Positions 7,828 to 17,050 are shown, counted from the stretch's first letter. The stretch: DNA of 64,000 bases from Dyella_B jejuensis (GCF_044904675.1 NZ_JADIKJ010000015.1:248001-312000); one strand, 5' to 3'. Notes: a model not told the origin generated them from the letters alone. Numbers and translations: made by a program.

Positions 7828-7882
7828 AGCTCTCACCTCCCGAGTGGATCGATCGGCTGGCGCGCAAGCCAGCCTGCTTTAT

Positions 7883-9124
7883 TCAGGGCGAACGGCTTTG
7901 CACGCTTACATCCGAACCGTCATGCAGGGCTTGCGGCGGCGACACCACCACAACATCGCCGGCATCGACCGCTGCGGGAATCACCCGCATGTCGCCCTCA
8001 TCCTGTGCGCCGGGTTGCACGGTTTGTTGGCGCACCTTGCCATCCGCCACGATAAAAACCGTATCGCGTCCATGGCGCTTGACGATGGCCGCAGCCGGCA
8101 CCAGCACGCCTTTGGGCGCCTGCGTGGCGACCGCGGGCCTGGCCTCCAGGAACGAGACGCGCACACCCATGTCCGGCACGATGCGCGCGTCTTTGTGTTC
8201 CAGCGCCACGCGCACTTTCACGGTAGCCTTGCCGCGATCGGCGGCCGGCACGATGGCGATCACGTGCGCGGGAATCTTCCAGTCCGGATACGCATCGAGC
8301 ACGGCTTCGGCCGGCATGTCCGGGGTGACGCGACCGATATAGGCTTCGTTGACGTCGACATCGACTTCCAGCGAATCCATGTCCACGATGGTGCCGATGC
8401 CGGTGCGGGTGAAGCCACCGCCGGCGGAGAAGGGCGAGATGATTTCGCCGACCTGCGCATCCTTGGTGGTGATCACGCCATTGAATGGCGCGCGCACCAC
8501 GCAATAATCGAAATTGACGCGCGCCTCTACCACCTGTGCATCCGCCGCGACGGCCTGCTTCTGCTGCGAAAGCAACTGCGCGCGGGTGCTATCGGCCAGT
8601 GTGCGCGCCTGCTCGGCCACCTGCCTGGAAATCAGCCCTTGCATGGTCAACGTTTGGTCGCGCGCGGCATCGCGCAGGTTTTGCGCCAGTTGCACCTGGT
8701 ACTGGGCGACCAGCGCATGCGCGGCCTTGGCCTGGGCGATGGCGGTATCGAGGGCGGCCTTGTACTGGCTGTCATCGAGCTTCGCCAGGATCTGGTCTTG
8801 CTTGACCCGATCGCCTTCTTCGATCAATACCGCGGTCAAGGTACCGGTGATCTGGGCGGACACTGTCGCCTGGCGGCGTGCCGTAACGTAACCGGTGGCC
8901 TGCAATACCGCACCGGCCGATGGGTCGCTGGCAGCCGCCACCGCCTGCGCGGTTTGCACGGGCACGGCGCGATGGCCGTATAGCCACCAGGCGGCGCCCG
9001 CGACCATCGCGACCAGCACGATTGCCCCGACCATCCATGGCCAGCGCGCCGGACCGCGAGCATGGTGTTCCTCGCGCTGGTGGCGCTCGATGCGCAGTTC
9101 CTTCAGCAGATCGGTATTGCTCAC
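7883..9124 (-). CDS. Periplasmic adaptor (HlyD/MacA family) of ABC exporter
   Basis: A 413-residue membrane-fusion protein. A short cytoplasmic start is followed by one membrane anchor (about 31-49). Next come a split biotinyl-lipoyl domain (ATVSAQITGTLTAVLIEEGD and VRAPFNGVITT), an alpha-helical hairpin between them (about 110-195), then beta-barrel and membrane-proximal domains. The start is GTG at 9124 with GGGG about eight bases upstream. It is the first gene of the operon adaptor-ATPase-permease-permease, so its upstream region (9125-9455) should carry the operon promoter. Substrate unknown; related operons export antimicrobial peptides, macrolides or lipids. Confidence 0.9.
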   Translation of the reverse strand: MSNTDLLKELRIERHQREEHHARGPARWPWMVGAIVLVAMVAGAAWWLYGHRAVPVQTAQAVAAASDPSAGAVLQATGYVTARRQATVSAQITGTLTAVLIEEGDRVKQDQILAKLDDSQYKAALDTAIAQAKAAHALVAQYQVQLAQNLRDAARDQTLTMQGLISRQVAEQARTLADSTRAQLLSQQKQAVAADAQVVEARVNFDYCVVRAPFNGVITTKDAQVGEIISPFSAGGGFTRTGIGTIVDMDSLEVDVDVNEAYIGRVTPDMPAEAVLDAYPDWKIPAHVIAIVPAADRGKATVKVRVALEHKDARIVPDMGVRVSFLEARPAVATQAPKGVLVPAAAIVKRHGRDTVFIVADGKVRQQTVQPGAQDEGDMRVIPAAVDAGDVVVVSPPQALHDGSDVSVQSRSP

Positions 9125-9455
9125 CCTGATACCCCATGTGTTCCCGACCGTTGCACGATAAGCGTTTGCCTACGCGGCTACCACCTATGCCTATCAGGCC
9201 GTGTCGGTGACAGCTGTCATGTCTCATGACGAACAAAGCGATCTGCGATCGACCTGCGCGCGCGCGCGCGTTGCGTGCATGGATGCCCATGCGGATAGAA
9301 CCATTCATAGCTATGGCTATGCGTACTGCGTTGCCGTGACGTTTCATCGTGGCAGCTATGCGATACCTGCCATGGCATCTAAAGATGGATGGCCTGGAAA
9401 GTTGGCAAGCCTCCAGCCTGGGAGAACAGCAGTGGATAGCTGCTAATCTTGGCCG
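9125..9455. other. Divergent intergenic region between exporter and FAH-family gene
   Basis: These 331 bases separate two divergently transcribed genes and must hold both promoters. Features visible are a perfect 12-base palindrome tgacagctgtca (9208-9219) overlapping an inverted repeat gtcatg-tct-catgac (9216-9230), a short alternating cg tract near 9257-9270, and the repeat catagctatggctatg near 9307. No RNA gene or small coding gene is convincing. Confidence 0.55.
9208..9230. promoter_or_regulatory. Overlapping palindromes, candidate operator
   Basis: tgacagctgtca is a perfect palindrome, and the next inverted repeat gtcatg/catgac begins inside it. They lie 84-106 bases upstream of the exporter adaptor start, a distance suitable for operator binding. 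No regulator gene is adjacent, so the protein that might bind is unknown. This is inference from symmetry and position only. Confidence 0.35.
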
Positions 9456-10142
9456 ATGCGCTACGTCATTCCTGCCCCGACTATTCCTAGCCTTCCCATC
9501 TATGGAAGTGAAGAACGCTTCCCGCTCCGCCGTGTGTTCTGCATCGGCCGCAACTATGCCGAGCATGCGCGCGAAATGGGCGCAACGGTGGATGCGTCCA
9601 TGCCGATGTTTTTCTGCAAGCCGGCCGATGCCGTGGTCACGGAGGGCGGCGACGTGCCTTATCCGCAAGCCACCGCCGACCTGCATCACGAGGTGGAAAT
9701 GGTGGTGGCGCTGAAAGCCGGCGGCCGCGATCTCGACGCGACGCAGGCCGCCGCCGCCATCTTCGGCTACGGGGTCGGGCTCGACCTTACCCGCCGCGAC
9801 CTGCAGGCCGCGGCCAAGGCCAATGGCCATCCGTGGGACGTGGCCAAGGCCTTCGACCATTCCGCACCGGTATCGGCATTGCGGCTGGCGAGCGAGGCAT
9901 CGCTCAGCGCGGATACCACCATCAGCCTGCACGTGAACGATGCGCTGCGGCAACAAGGACGCCTGGGCGAGATGGTGCACAGCGTCGTGGACATCATCGC
10001 GAAACTGTCCACCTTGTTCGAGCTAAAGCCGGGCGATCTCATTTTCACCGGTACCCCGGCCGGCGTCGCGGCGCTGCAGCGCGGCGATCGCTTCCATGCC
10101 CAATTGCAGGGCATCGCTGCGCTGGACGGCCGCATCGTCTAA
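9456..10142 (+). CDS. Fumarylacetoacetate hydrolase family protein (YcgM-like)
   Basis: A 228-residue FAH-fold enzyme. The N-terminal part carries FCIGRNYAEHA and KPADAV. The metal site Glu residues are in HHEVEMVVAL, followed by the family motif GYGVGLDLTRRD and the C-terminal GDLIFTGTPAGV. The size and motifs match the small single-domain acylpyruvase type (E. coli YcgM, human FAHD1), which hydrolyse acylpyruvates or decarboxylate oxaloacetate. They fit less well the true tyrosine-pathway fumarylacetoacetase, which is about 420 residues long. No catabolic neighbours reveal its substrate. Confidence 0.88.
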   Translation: MRYVIPAPTIPSLPIYGSEERFPLRRVFCIGRNYAEHAREMGATVDASMPMFFCKPADAVVTEGGDVPYPQATADLHHEVEMVVALKAGGRDLDATQAAAAIFGYGVGLDLTRRDLQAAAKANGHPWDVAKAFDHSAPVSALRLASEASLSADTTISLHVNDALRQQGRLGEMVHSVVDIIAKLSTLFELKPGDLIFTGTPAGVAALQRGDRFHAQLQGIAALDGRIV

Positions 10143-10269
10143 GGGCGCGCGCGGAACCCTCGACGGCATCGGAAAATAGGCGGCCGGTCGCGGTGGCACA
10201 CCTACGGTTTTCACCAGCTTGCGTTAAAGTCGACCCTGCCATCCGGCGGACAACCTCAGGGAGACGACA

Positions 10270-10671
10270 ATGGGCATGCTGCAGGAGTTCAAGGAATTTG
10301 CCATGCGCGGCAACGTGGTCGACATGGCGGTGGGTATCGTCATTGGCGCGGCGTTCGGCAAGATCGTTACTTCATTGGTCAGCGACATCATCATGCCGCC
10401 GATCGGCTGGATCACCGGCGGCATCGATTTCTCGGAGATGAAATGGGTGATCCGTCCGGCCGACAATAGCAATCCGGCGCACAAGATCCCGGAAGTCGCG
10501 ATCGCCTACGGCAGCTTCATCAATACGGTCATCGCTTTCGTGATCGTGGCCTTCGCCATCTTCATCCTGGTCAAGATCATCAACCGGTTCTACACCAAGG
10601 CTGCCGCGGCCACGCCGCCGGATGTGGCGTTGCTGACCGAAATCCGCGATTTGCTCAAAAGCCGGTCGTAG
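10270..10671 (+). CDS. mscL: Large-conductance mechanosensitive channel MscL
   Basis: A 133-residue MscL with the amphipathic N-terminal helix (LQEFKEFAMRGNVVDMAVG), the first membrane helix VGIVIGAAFGKIVTSLVSD, a periplasmic loop (about 50-75), a second helix (INTVIAFVIVAFAIFILVK) and a cytoplasmic C-terminal helix. It forms a pentameric inner-membrane pore that opens under extreme tension and releases solutes during hypo-osmotic shock. GGGAG lies about six bases before the ATG. It appears to be transcribed on its own. Confidence 0.97.
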   Translation: MGMLQEFKEFAMRGNVVDMAVGIVIGAAFGKIVTSLVSDIIMPPIGWITGGIDFSEMKWVIRPADNSNPAHKIPEVAIAYGSFINTVIAFVIVAFAIFILVKIINRFYTKAAAATPPDVALLTEIRDLLKSRS

Positions 10672-10779
10672 AAAATAAAGAACGGGAAGTGACCGGAGCG
10701 GATGGGCGCGCAGCAACCTCTGCTTTCCGTTCCGTCCTTTCCCTCGTCACTATGACTTCTGGCCTAAGCGTTGCCTGAT

Positions 10780-10803
10780 GCGAGCCCCATAATCGGGGCT
10801 CGC
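10780..10803. other. Strong GC hairpin between mscL and the peptidase gene
   Basis: The stem gcgagcccc / ggggctcgc (nine pairs, loop ataatc) ends 17 bases before the peptidase ATG. It has no T tract in either direction, so it is a weak candidate for a terminator. It could affect translation of the peptidase, since it lies within the likely leader. Confidence 0.5.
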
Positions 10804-10820
10804 TTACAGGGAATCCTTCC

Positions 10821-12272
10821 ATGCAACGCCCTACTCTTACTTTGCTTGCCGCTGCCTTGATGCTGGCTACCGGTCTTGCCTGCGCCACCGACACGCCCAC
10901 CACGATACCGGCGGCGGCCGTGCACACCGCCGAACAACTGCGCGACAAGGCCATGCACGACGACACGGCTTACCAGGTGGTGGCATCGCTGACGACCGAG
11001 ATCGGCCCACGTATCGCCGGCGGCGTGAACGACCCTCGCGCCAGGGCATGGGCGATCGCCAAGTTCAAGGCATTGGGCTTCGACAAGGTTTACACCGAGC
11101 CGGTGACTTATCCGCTATGGGTCCGGCGCAGCGAGCATGGCGCGATCGTGGCGCCCTTTCCGCAGTCATTGAGCTTGACCGCATTGGGTTATTCGCCGGG
11201 GACGCCCAAGGGCGGCCTCACCGCGCAGGTGGTGCAGTTTCCCAGCCTGGAAGCCTTGAAGGCGGCCGATCCGTCCAGCGTGAAAGGCAAGATCGTATAC
11301 ATCGGCTATCGCATGCACCGCACTAAGGATGGCCATGACTACGGCATTGGCGCGGGCATTCGCGAGGAAGGCCCGCTGGTGGCCTATGCCAAAGGGGCCG
11401 CCGGTTTCCTGCTGCGTTCGGCCGGCACCGATCCGAACAGCCGCACGCCGCATGCCGGCGTCACCGACTTCACCGATTTCAAGCATCCGGACAAGGCCGT
11501 CCCTGCCGCCGCGCTGTCCAATCCCGATGCCGACCAGCTCGAGCGCGTACTGGCCTATGGCAAGCCAGTGACGGTGAAACTGGACCTCGATTGCGGGCTC
11601 GCCGGCACCTACACCGGCTATAACGTGATTGGTGACATTACCGGGCGCAAGTATCCCGATCAGGTAGTGGTCATCGGTGGACATCTGGATTCGTGGGATC
11701 CGGGTACCGGTGCCATCGATGATGGCGCCGGCGTCGCCATTGCGCTGGGCGCGGCCAAGCTGATCCATGACTTGCCGCAACGGCCGGACCGCACCGTGCG
11801 CGTCATCGCCTTCGCCAACGAGGAAATGGGTCTGTGGGGCGGCCGTGCCTACGCCGATCGACACGCCGCTGAAGTCGGCAAATTCCAGCTCGGCACCGAA
11901 TCGGACCTGGGCGCGGCGCCGGTCTGGCGCATGAGTGCCAGCGTGAAGCCGCAGGCGCGCGGCGCGATCGAGCAGATCGCCAAGGTGCTGGAACCGATCG
12001 GCGTGGCTTACGATCCCAAGCGGCCGGGCGGCGGTGGCTCGGATCTCTCGCAAATGCACCTGAAGGGCATGGCGGCGCTATCGCTCGCGCAGGACGCCAC
12101 GTACTACTTCGACTGGCATCACACGGCCAATGACACGCTGGACAAGATCGACCCGCAACAACTGGCGCAGAACGTGGCGGTGTATGCGGTGTTTACCTAT
12201 ATGGCGGCGCAGGCCGACGGCAACTTCGGCTCGGCGCCGAATGCCTTCGCTGGCGACGGCGCGGACGATTAA
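10821..12272 (+). CDS. Secreted M28-family zinc aminopeptidase / carboxypeptidase
   Basis: A 483-residue exported peptidase. Residues 1-22 form a Sec signal peptide (hydrophobic LLAAALMLATGLACA). A PA-like insert follows (about 100-250, containing GKIVYIGYR and GAAGFLLRS). The M28 catalytic domain (about 270-465) shows the two-zinc ligands: His and Asp in GGHLDSWDPG, bridging Asp in AIDDGAG, catalytic Glu pair in FANEEMG, Asp in ESDLG and His in DWHHTANDT. The layout resembles plasma glutamate carboxypeptidase-like proteins of Xanthomonadales. It would degrade peptides in the periplasm or outside the cell. Confidence 0.92.
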   Translation: MQRPTLTLLAAALMLATGLACATDTPTTIPAAAVHTAEQLRDKAMHDDTAYQVVASLTTEIGPRIAGGVNDPRARAWAIAKFKALGFDKVYTEPVTYPLWVRRSEHGAIVAPFPQSLSLTALGYSPGTPKGGLTAQVVQFPSLEALKAADPSSVKGKIVYIGYRMHRTKDGHDYGIGAGIREEGPLVAYAKGAAGFLLRSAGTDPNSRTPHAGVTDFTDFKHPDKAVPAAALSNPDADQLERVLAYGKPVTVKLDLDCGLAGTYTGYNVIGDITGRKYPDQVVVIGGHLDSWDPGTGAIDDGAGVAIALGAAKLIHDLPQRPDRTVRVIAFANEEMGLWGGRAYADRHAAEVGKFQLGTESDLGAAPVWRMSASVKPQARGAIEQIAKVLEPIGVAYDPKRPGGGGSDLSQMHLKGMAALSLAQDATYYFDWHHTANDTLDKIDPQQLAQNVAVYAVFTYMAAQADGNFGSAPNAFAGDGADD

Positions 12273-12320
12273 GCGGCCTATGTCTTGATGGTTGCGGCAA
12301 GGCGGTTAGCCGCCTTGCCG

Positions 12321-12803
12321 TCAGCCGTTGGCCGCGCCGTCCTCGCTGCGTTCGGCCGGCGCTTCGGCGACATCGAGCGCTTGCAGGTTTTCCTTCAGGC
12401 GGGTCATGACGTCCATCGCCTGGGACATTTCCTCGTAGGTGATGCCCACGGTGCATTCGCGGCGCAATTCGTATGCGATGCGTTCCATATCGTCGACCAC
12501 TTCGCTGGCCTGGGCAGTGGTGTACAGGCGCCAGGCGCGACGGTCCTTCGGATCCGGCCGCCGCTCCACGAAACCGGCCGCCTGCAGGCGATCGATCACG
12601 CGGCCCACGGCGATCGGCTCCATTTCCAGGAATTCAGCCAGCTCGGTCTGCCGCAGGCCCTCGCGCCGGTACAGCATCTTGGTGGCGCGCCACTGCGCGC
12701 GCGTCAACCCGAATTTCACCGCACGTCGATCGAAATGCTTGCGAAATAGCAGCGTTACGTCGTTGAGCAGGTAACCGAAGGAAATGTCTTCCGTTTTGGC
12801 CAT
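12321..12803 (-). CDS. MarR-family transcriptional regulator
   Basis: A 160-residue regulator with the MarR winged helix: LTRAQWRATKMLYRREGLRQ, the recognition helix around LAEFLEMEPIAVGRVIDRLQ and the wing VERRPDPKDRRAWRLYTT. The C-terminal helix ends in a low-complexity tail. ATG 12803 is preferred over a GTG three codons upstream (12812); neither has a strong ribosome binding site. It is transcribed towards the peptidase gene and diverges from the macrodomain gene. No obvious target operon is adjacent, so its ligand and regulon are unknown. Confidence 0.9.
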   Translation of the reverse strand: MAKTEDISFGYLLNDVTLLFRKHFDRRAVKFGLTRAQWRATKMLYRREGLRQTELAEFLEMEPIAVGRVIDRLQAAGFVERRPDPKDRRAWRLYTTAQASEVVDDMERIAYELRRECTVGITYEEMSQAMDVMTRLKENLQALDVAEAPAERSEDGAANG

Positions 12804-12862
12804 GGCCGGCACTCAATAGGTGTGTCACTTGCCCCAAGCATAAGCTGAAACAGGCTGAACCC

Positions 12863-13384
12863 ATGCCCATGACTGTCGTCACAGCCGACCTGACCCGAGT
12901 GGCCCTGGATGCCATCGTGAATGCCGCCAGCCCGGCGTTGCTGGGCGGGGGCGGGGTGGACGGCGCTATCCATCGTGCTGCCGGGCCAGCCTTGCTGGAA
13001 GCCTGCCGCGCATTGCCGGAAGTGTCGCCCGGCGTGCGCTGTCCTACCGGCGCGGCACGCATCACGCCGGGCTTCGCCTTGCCCGCGCGCCATGTCATCC
13101 ATACCGTGGGGCCCGTGTGGCACGGTGGTCGTGACGGAGAAGCCGGGTTGCTGGCATGTTGCTATCGATCATGCGTCGCACTGGCTGCCGAACATGAGCT
13201 ACGCAGCTTGGGTTTTCCGGCGATCAGCTGCGGCATCTACGGTTATCCGCCCGAGCAGGCCGCGCCGGTGGCGATCGCCGCATTGCGCGAGGCGCTCTCG
13301 GCGCACCCTGCCCTGGAGGTGCGGCTTTGCTGTTTCGACGACCGCATGTCAGCCATCTGGCAACAGGCGCTCAATCGAGCTTGA
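12863..13384 (+). CDS. Macrodomain protein (O-acetyl-ADP-ribose deacetylase type)
   Basis: A 173-residue single macrodomain. It has the ADP-ribose binding and catalytic motif DAIVNAASPALLGGGGVDGAIH near residues 14-36, GAARITPGFALPARHVIHTVGP, and the GIYGYPPE loop. These match the MacroD/YmdB class, which removes ADP-ribose from proteins or hydrolyses O-acetyl-ADP-ribose. The last 14 bases overlap the end of the convergent batD gene. It diverges from the MarR gene with a 59-base gap. Confidence 0.93.
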   Translation: MPMTVVTADLTRVALDAIVNAASPALLGGGGVDGAIHRAAGPALLEACRALPEVSPGVRCPTGAARITPGFALPARHVIHTVGPVWHGGRDGEAGLLACCYRSCVALAAEHELRSLGFPAISCGIYGYPPEQAAPVAIAALREALSAHPALEVRLCCFDDRMSAIWQQALNRA

Positions 13385-15086
13385 AAGGGTACAGCGGCGG
13401 TAGCGGCGAATCCTTGCCCCCATGCCCGCTTTCGTCGCGCCAGAGGAAACCCTGCGCGAACACCGCGGCAAGATCATCTGGCGTCCGATCGGAGGCGCCC
13501 GCGTATTGCTGTTGCTGCAACCGTTCGATCGCCGCGCGCTGCACGTCGGATGCCAACGCATCCGATAGTTGTCCAAGATTTCGCAACCCCGGCCGTTCGC
13601 TGCGGGCCCAGGCCAGCAGATGGCGGGCCTGGGCGGAACGATCGTTGCCACGCGCGGCTTCCATGAAAGCCTGGCGCAGGGCACGGGATGAATCAGGTGC
13701 GGCTTTCGGTGCAGATGACGGCGTGCGCTTGCGCCACCACACGAACGCGACAACGCTGAGCAGCCATAGCCCGAAGCTGCCAAGGGCGATCCCGCGCCAC
13801 GGCAGCCATGACGCAGCCGGCGCGGAGGCCGCCGGCGTGGCGGTGACACTGCCCGCTATCGCCGGTGAAGCGTTCGACGCCAACGGCACGGCAGGCGCCG
13901 AGGTGGCCGCAGCGCCATTCGCAGCGCCCGCCACGGCAAGGACTTGAGCCGGCAGGGTTGCAACCCGCTTCTGTCCGGTTTGCACATCGAACCAGCTCAG
14001 GCTGACCGCGGGAATGGTCAGTGTGCCGGCACGCTGCGGGAACACTGCAAAACTGCGTTCACGATGGCCATCAAGCCATTGGCCATCGTCATGGGTGGTA
14101 TCGGTGGATGGATCGGGGTAGACCGTTGCGCCATCGATGGCGGGCAGCGTCAGCTCGGGCAAAGCGTCGGCGGGCATGCCGGTCGCATCGATGCTCATAT
14201 GCAGGTTGAGCGGCTGACCCACAGTGGCCTTGCCGTCGCTCGGCACGCCTTCGAGCTTGAGCGTGAGCGCACGCGCGGGCAACCATGCCGTACTGCCCCA
14301 GTCGGCAGGCGCGGCCTGCACCTCGATGGCGAGCGGTGGCGAATCGGCGCTTACCGGCGAGGCGTTGCCGAACAATCCGCCCGAACCGAAGAAGCTGCCA
14401 GGATCGTTGGGGTTGCCCGGATCGATCGCTTCGCCCTGGAACTCGATCGATGGGATGGTCACTGTCCCGGCGCGCTGGGGAATCAATGCATAGCGCCGTT
14501 CGATCACGTGGTAGCGGCGACCGTTGCGATCCGCGTCGTAATTGTCGTCCGCACCGAGCTTGCGCAGATCCACGCCATCGGCATGCGGATCGGGCAGGCT
14601 GCCGTTGTTGAGGTTGATGTCGTAGAACAGGCGAACGGTATAGAGCAGCTGTTGCCCGACATAAACCCGCTGGGGGTTGGCCGACACTTCGATGAAGACA
14701 TCCTTGCGGTTGTCGGTGCCAGCGGACGGATCGGGCGGGCTGACGTGCAGGACCAGCGGACGTGTCTGGCTGCCCGCCACCGTTAGCGCGGGTATCGGCA
14801 AATCGCCGACATGTTTGGGGCGAAGGGCGACGCCGATCATCCATTGCGCGCTCTGCCGGCCATTGACGATGCTCAGGCTGCTGCTGGTGGAGGTGCCCAG
14901 CACTTCGAAATCATTGTCGAGCGCGCTGAGATCGGGGGTGCTGGCGCTCGTGCTGCCATCGATGCGCAGGTTGAGCGTGACCGTCTCGCCAAGGTGCACG
15001 CTGTCGCGATCCAGCGAAGCCTGTACGTCCGCCAGCGCGCTCAGCGGCAATAACAGACAGAGCAGCAACAGCCAGCGACGACTCAT
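13371..15086 (-). CDS. batD: BatD-family protein (aerotolerance cluster)
   Basis: A 571-residue exported, membrane-anchored protein. It starts with a signal peptide (LLLLCLLLPLSALA, residues 5-19) and then repeated Ig-like BatD domains (motifs LDRDSVHLGETVTLNLRI, VEVSANPQRVYVGQQLLYTV). One transmembrane helix lies near 430-450 (GIALGSFGLWLLSVVAFVWW) and a cytoplasmic helical tail follows. In Bacteroides and Leptospira, Bat proteins affect envelope stress and aerotolerance; their exact function is unsettled. It is the last gene of the moxR-bat run, overlapping batB/C by four bases. Confidence 0.88.
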   Translation of the reverse strand: MSRRWLLLLCLLLPLSALADVQASLDRDSVHLGETVTLNLRIDGSTSASTPDLSALDNDFEVLGTSTSSSLSIVNGRQSAQWMIGVALRPKHVGDLPIPALTVAGSQTRPLVLHVSPPDPSAGTDNRKDVFIEVSANPQRVYVGQQLLYTVRLFYDINLNNGSLPDPHADGVDLRKLGADDNYDADRNGRRYHVIERRYALIPQRAGTVTIPSIEFQGEAIDPGNPNDPGSFFGSGGLFGNASPVSADSPPLAIEVQAAPADWGSTAWLPARALTLKLEGVPSDGKATVGQPLNLHMSIDATGMPADALPELTLPAIDGATVYPDPSTDTTHDDGQWLDGHRERSFAVFPQRAGTLTIPAVSLSWFDVQTGQKRVATLPAQVLAVAGAANGAAATSAPAVPLASNASPAIAGSVTATPAASAPAASWLPWRGIALGSFGLWLLSVVAFVWWRKRTPSSAPKAAPDSSRALRQAFMEAARGNDRSAQARHLLAWARSERPGLRNLGQLSDALASDVQRAAIERLQQQQYAGASDRTPDDLAAVFAQGFLWRDESGHGGKDSPLPPLYPFKLD

Positions 15087-17050
15087 GGTTGATCTCCAAC
15101 ATCCGGCTGCGCGCCCATGCGCTCACGGTATTCAAGCTCGAATTTGCGACGCAGCAGCGCGCCCGGATCGTCAGGTACACGCTGCAGGTCGCGACGCACG
15201 TCATTGGGCAATTTGGCAAGCGGGTCATCGCTGTCCGCCGCGCCCAGTTCATGCGTCGGAGGCTTATCGGCTGCCTTCTGCCGGACTTGCATCAATGCCT
15301 TGTCCATTTGCGATTGCAGGCCCTGCCGGGCTTTTTCGGCTTGCGCCTGTTCGCTGCTGGATGCAGGCGCGGGCGCTTGCCTGGATGCGTCTGGTTTGGC
15401 GCCTTCGGCGTTCTGTTGCGTATCGCTGCCGCCTTTTGGTGGCGAAGCTTGTGCGCCTTGCTGAGCGCTTTGGTCCTGATCGCCCTGCTTCGTGTCGCGA
15501 TCCTGCCTGGACTGACCACGCTGTTGGCTATCTTGCTGCTGCCCGTGGCTATCGTGCTGCTGCCCGGATTGTCCGCCCCGCTGTGACTGGCTTTGCGCAG
15601 ACGACTTTCCAGCGCCTTGCTGATCTTGCTTGCTCTGGCCGTTCTGTCCACTTTGCTGTTGCTGTTGCTGTGGCGGGTTTTGCGGCGGCTTGCGCATCGC
15701 CTCTTCCACCGCTTTGCGGTTGGCGCGGGCATCGTCGTTGCGCGGGTCAAGTTGCAGGGCACGATCATAAGCTTTGATCGCATCCGGGTAGCGCCCCAAC
15801 TGGGCGAGCGCGTTGCCGAGGTTGTACTGCGCATCCGCTCCCTTGGCCTGCTCGAGTGCCTGTGCGGCGGCGGCGTAATCCTTCGCACGATAGGCGGCCG
15901 CGCCGCGCCACGCGGGGTCTTGCGCAAGGTGGAGGGCTTCGGCCGGATGGCCTTGCTGCAAGGCATGGACCGCCTGCTGGTCAGGTCGCCGCCACCAATC
16001 CTGCCAATCGCCGGCCCTGGCGTTCGTGGGCAACCACGGCAGCAGCACGAGCGGCAGCAGCAGCACCCATCCTCGACGGAATGCGACCGTCACCACCAGC
16101 AACAACGGCAGCAGCAGCCAGGGCCCGCGATCTTGCCAGACGTCGCCGCTTTGTCCATCCGCGAGCTTGGCCTGTTGCGCCGGCTGCTGTCCGGCGTGCA
16201 GCGTGGCGAGGTCACTGCCGTTGTCGCTCATCGCCACGTAACGGCCACCCCCAGCCTGCGCCAGCGCGCGCAGATGATCGTCATCGCGGCGGGCGACGAT
16301 GATGTCGCCTTGGTCGTCGCGTGCGAATCCGCCGTCCGTTTGCGGCACCGGCGCGCCTTGGGCGGTACCGATACCCAGCACGGAAACATGCACGCCGCTG
16401 GCCAGCGCCGCGTGCGCGGCGTCTCGCGCGGCAGCATCGGCATCGTCCGTGACCAGCACGATGGAGCCGCTCTTCAATCCGGCATCGTGGATCAACGTCA
16501 CGCCCTGCTCGATGGCCTGCGCAGCATTGTCGCCATCGACCGGCATGGTGTCGGGCGACATTGCATCGAGCAGGTCGTCCAGGCTGTGCGCGTCGCTGGT
16601 CAGCGGCGCCACGACGAACGACTGCCCGGCGTAACCGATCAGGGCGTTCAGGCCATCGCTGTTGGCGGAGAACAGATCGCGCGCCTTGAAACGCGCGCGC
16701 TCCATGCGGCTGGGCGGCACGTCCCGCGCGAGCATGTGCCGGGACAATGAAACGGCAACCACTTGCGCGGCACGGTCCGCGAACAGGGGTTCGGCGATGC
16801 GGTTCCAGGTGGGACCCGCCATGGCCAATACCGCCAGCACCCAGCCCAGGGCGAACAATCCGGATGGCAATCTGGCATGCCGTTGGCCACCGCTTACCAG
16901 GTGCGGCAGGAGTTCAGGATCAACCAGCCGACCAAGCACGCGCGGCGCGGCGTCATTACGCAAGCCGAACCACAGTAGCAAGGGCAACGCCAACAGCCCG
17001 AGCAACCACCACGGCTGCAGGAAGTGGAATGACTGGAGGGCGCCGCTCAT
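15083..17050 (-). CDS. batB: BatB-BatC fusion: VWA domain plus TPR and Q-rich tail
   Basis: A 655-residue fusion of two Bat proteins. Helices at about 13-30 and 62-80 precede a von Willebrand A domain (about 95-290). A further membrane region lies near 328-360. TPR repeats follow (about 385-455, e.g. AQYNLGNALAQLGRYPDAIK), then a Gln/Ser/Gly-rich disordered stretch (about 470-595) and a conserved tail. The metal site DxSxS expected at residues 101-105 reads SLSRH, so it is altered, while BatA keeps it. ATG 17050 is used because it overlaps the batA stop by four bases; the open frame to 17098 lies inside batA. Confidence 0.9.
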   Translation of the reverse strand: MSGALQSFHFLQPWWLLGLLALPLLLWFGLRNDAAPRVLGRLVDPELLPHLVSGGQRHARLPSGLFALGWVLAVLAMAGPTWNRIAEPLFADRAAQVVAVSLSRHMLARDVPPSRMERARFKARDLFSANSDGLNALIGYAGQSFVVAPLTSDAHSLDDLLDAMSPDTMPVDGDNAAQAIEQGVTLIHDAGLKSGSIVLVTDDADAAARDAAHAALASGVHVSVLGIGTAQGAPVPQTDGGFARDDQGDIIVARRDDDHLRALAQAGGGRYVAMSDNGSDLATLHAGQQPAQQAKLADGQSGDVWQDRGPWLLLPLLLVVTVAFRRGWVLLLPLVLLPWLPTNARAGDWQDWWRRPDQQAVHALQQGHPAEALHLAQDPAWRGAAAYRAKDYAAAAQALEQAKGADAQYNLGNALAQLGRYPDAIKAYDRALQLDPRNDDARANRKAVEEAMRKPPQNPPQQQQQQSGQNGQSKQDQQGAGKSSAQSQSQRGGQSGQQHDSHGQQQDSQQRGQSRQDRDTKQGDQDQSAQQGAQASPPKGGSDTQQNAEGAKPDASRQAPAPASSSEQAQAEKARQGLQSQMDKALMQVRQKAADKPPTHELGAADSDDPLAKLPNDVRRDLQRVPDDPGALLRRKFELEYRERMGAQPDVGDQP

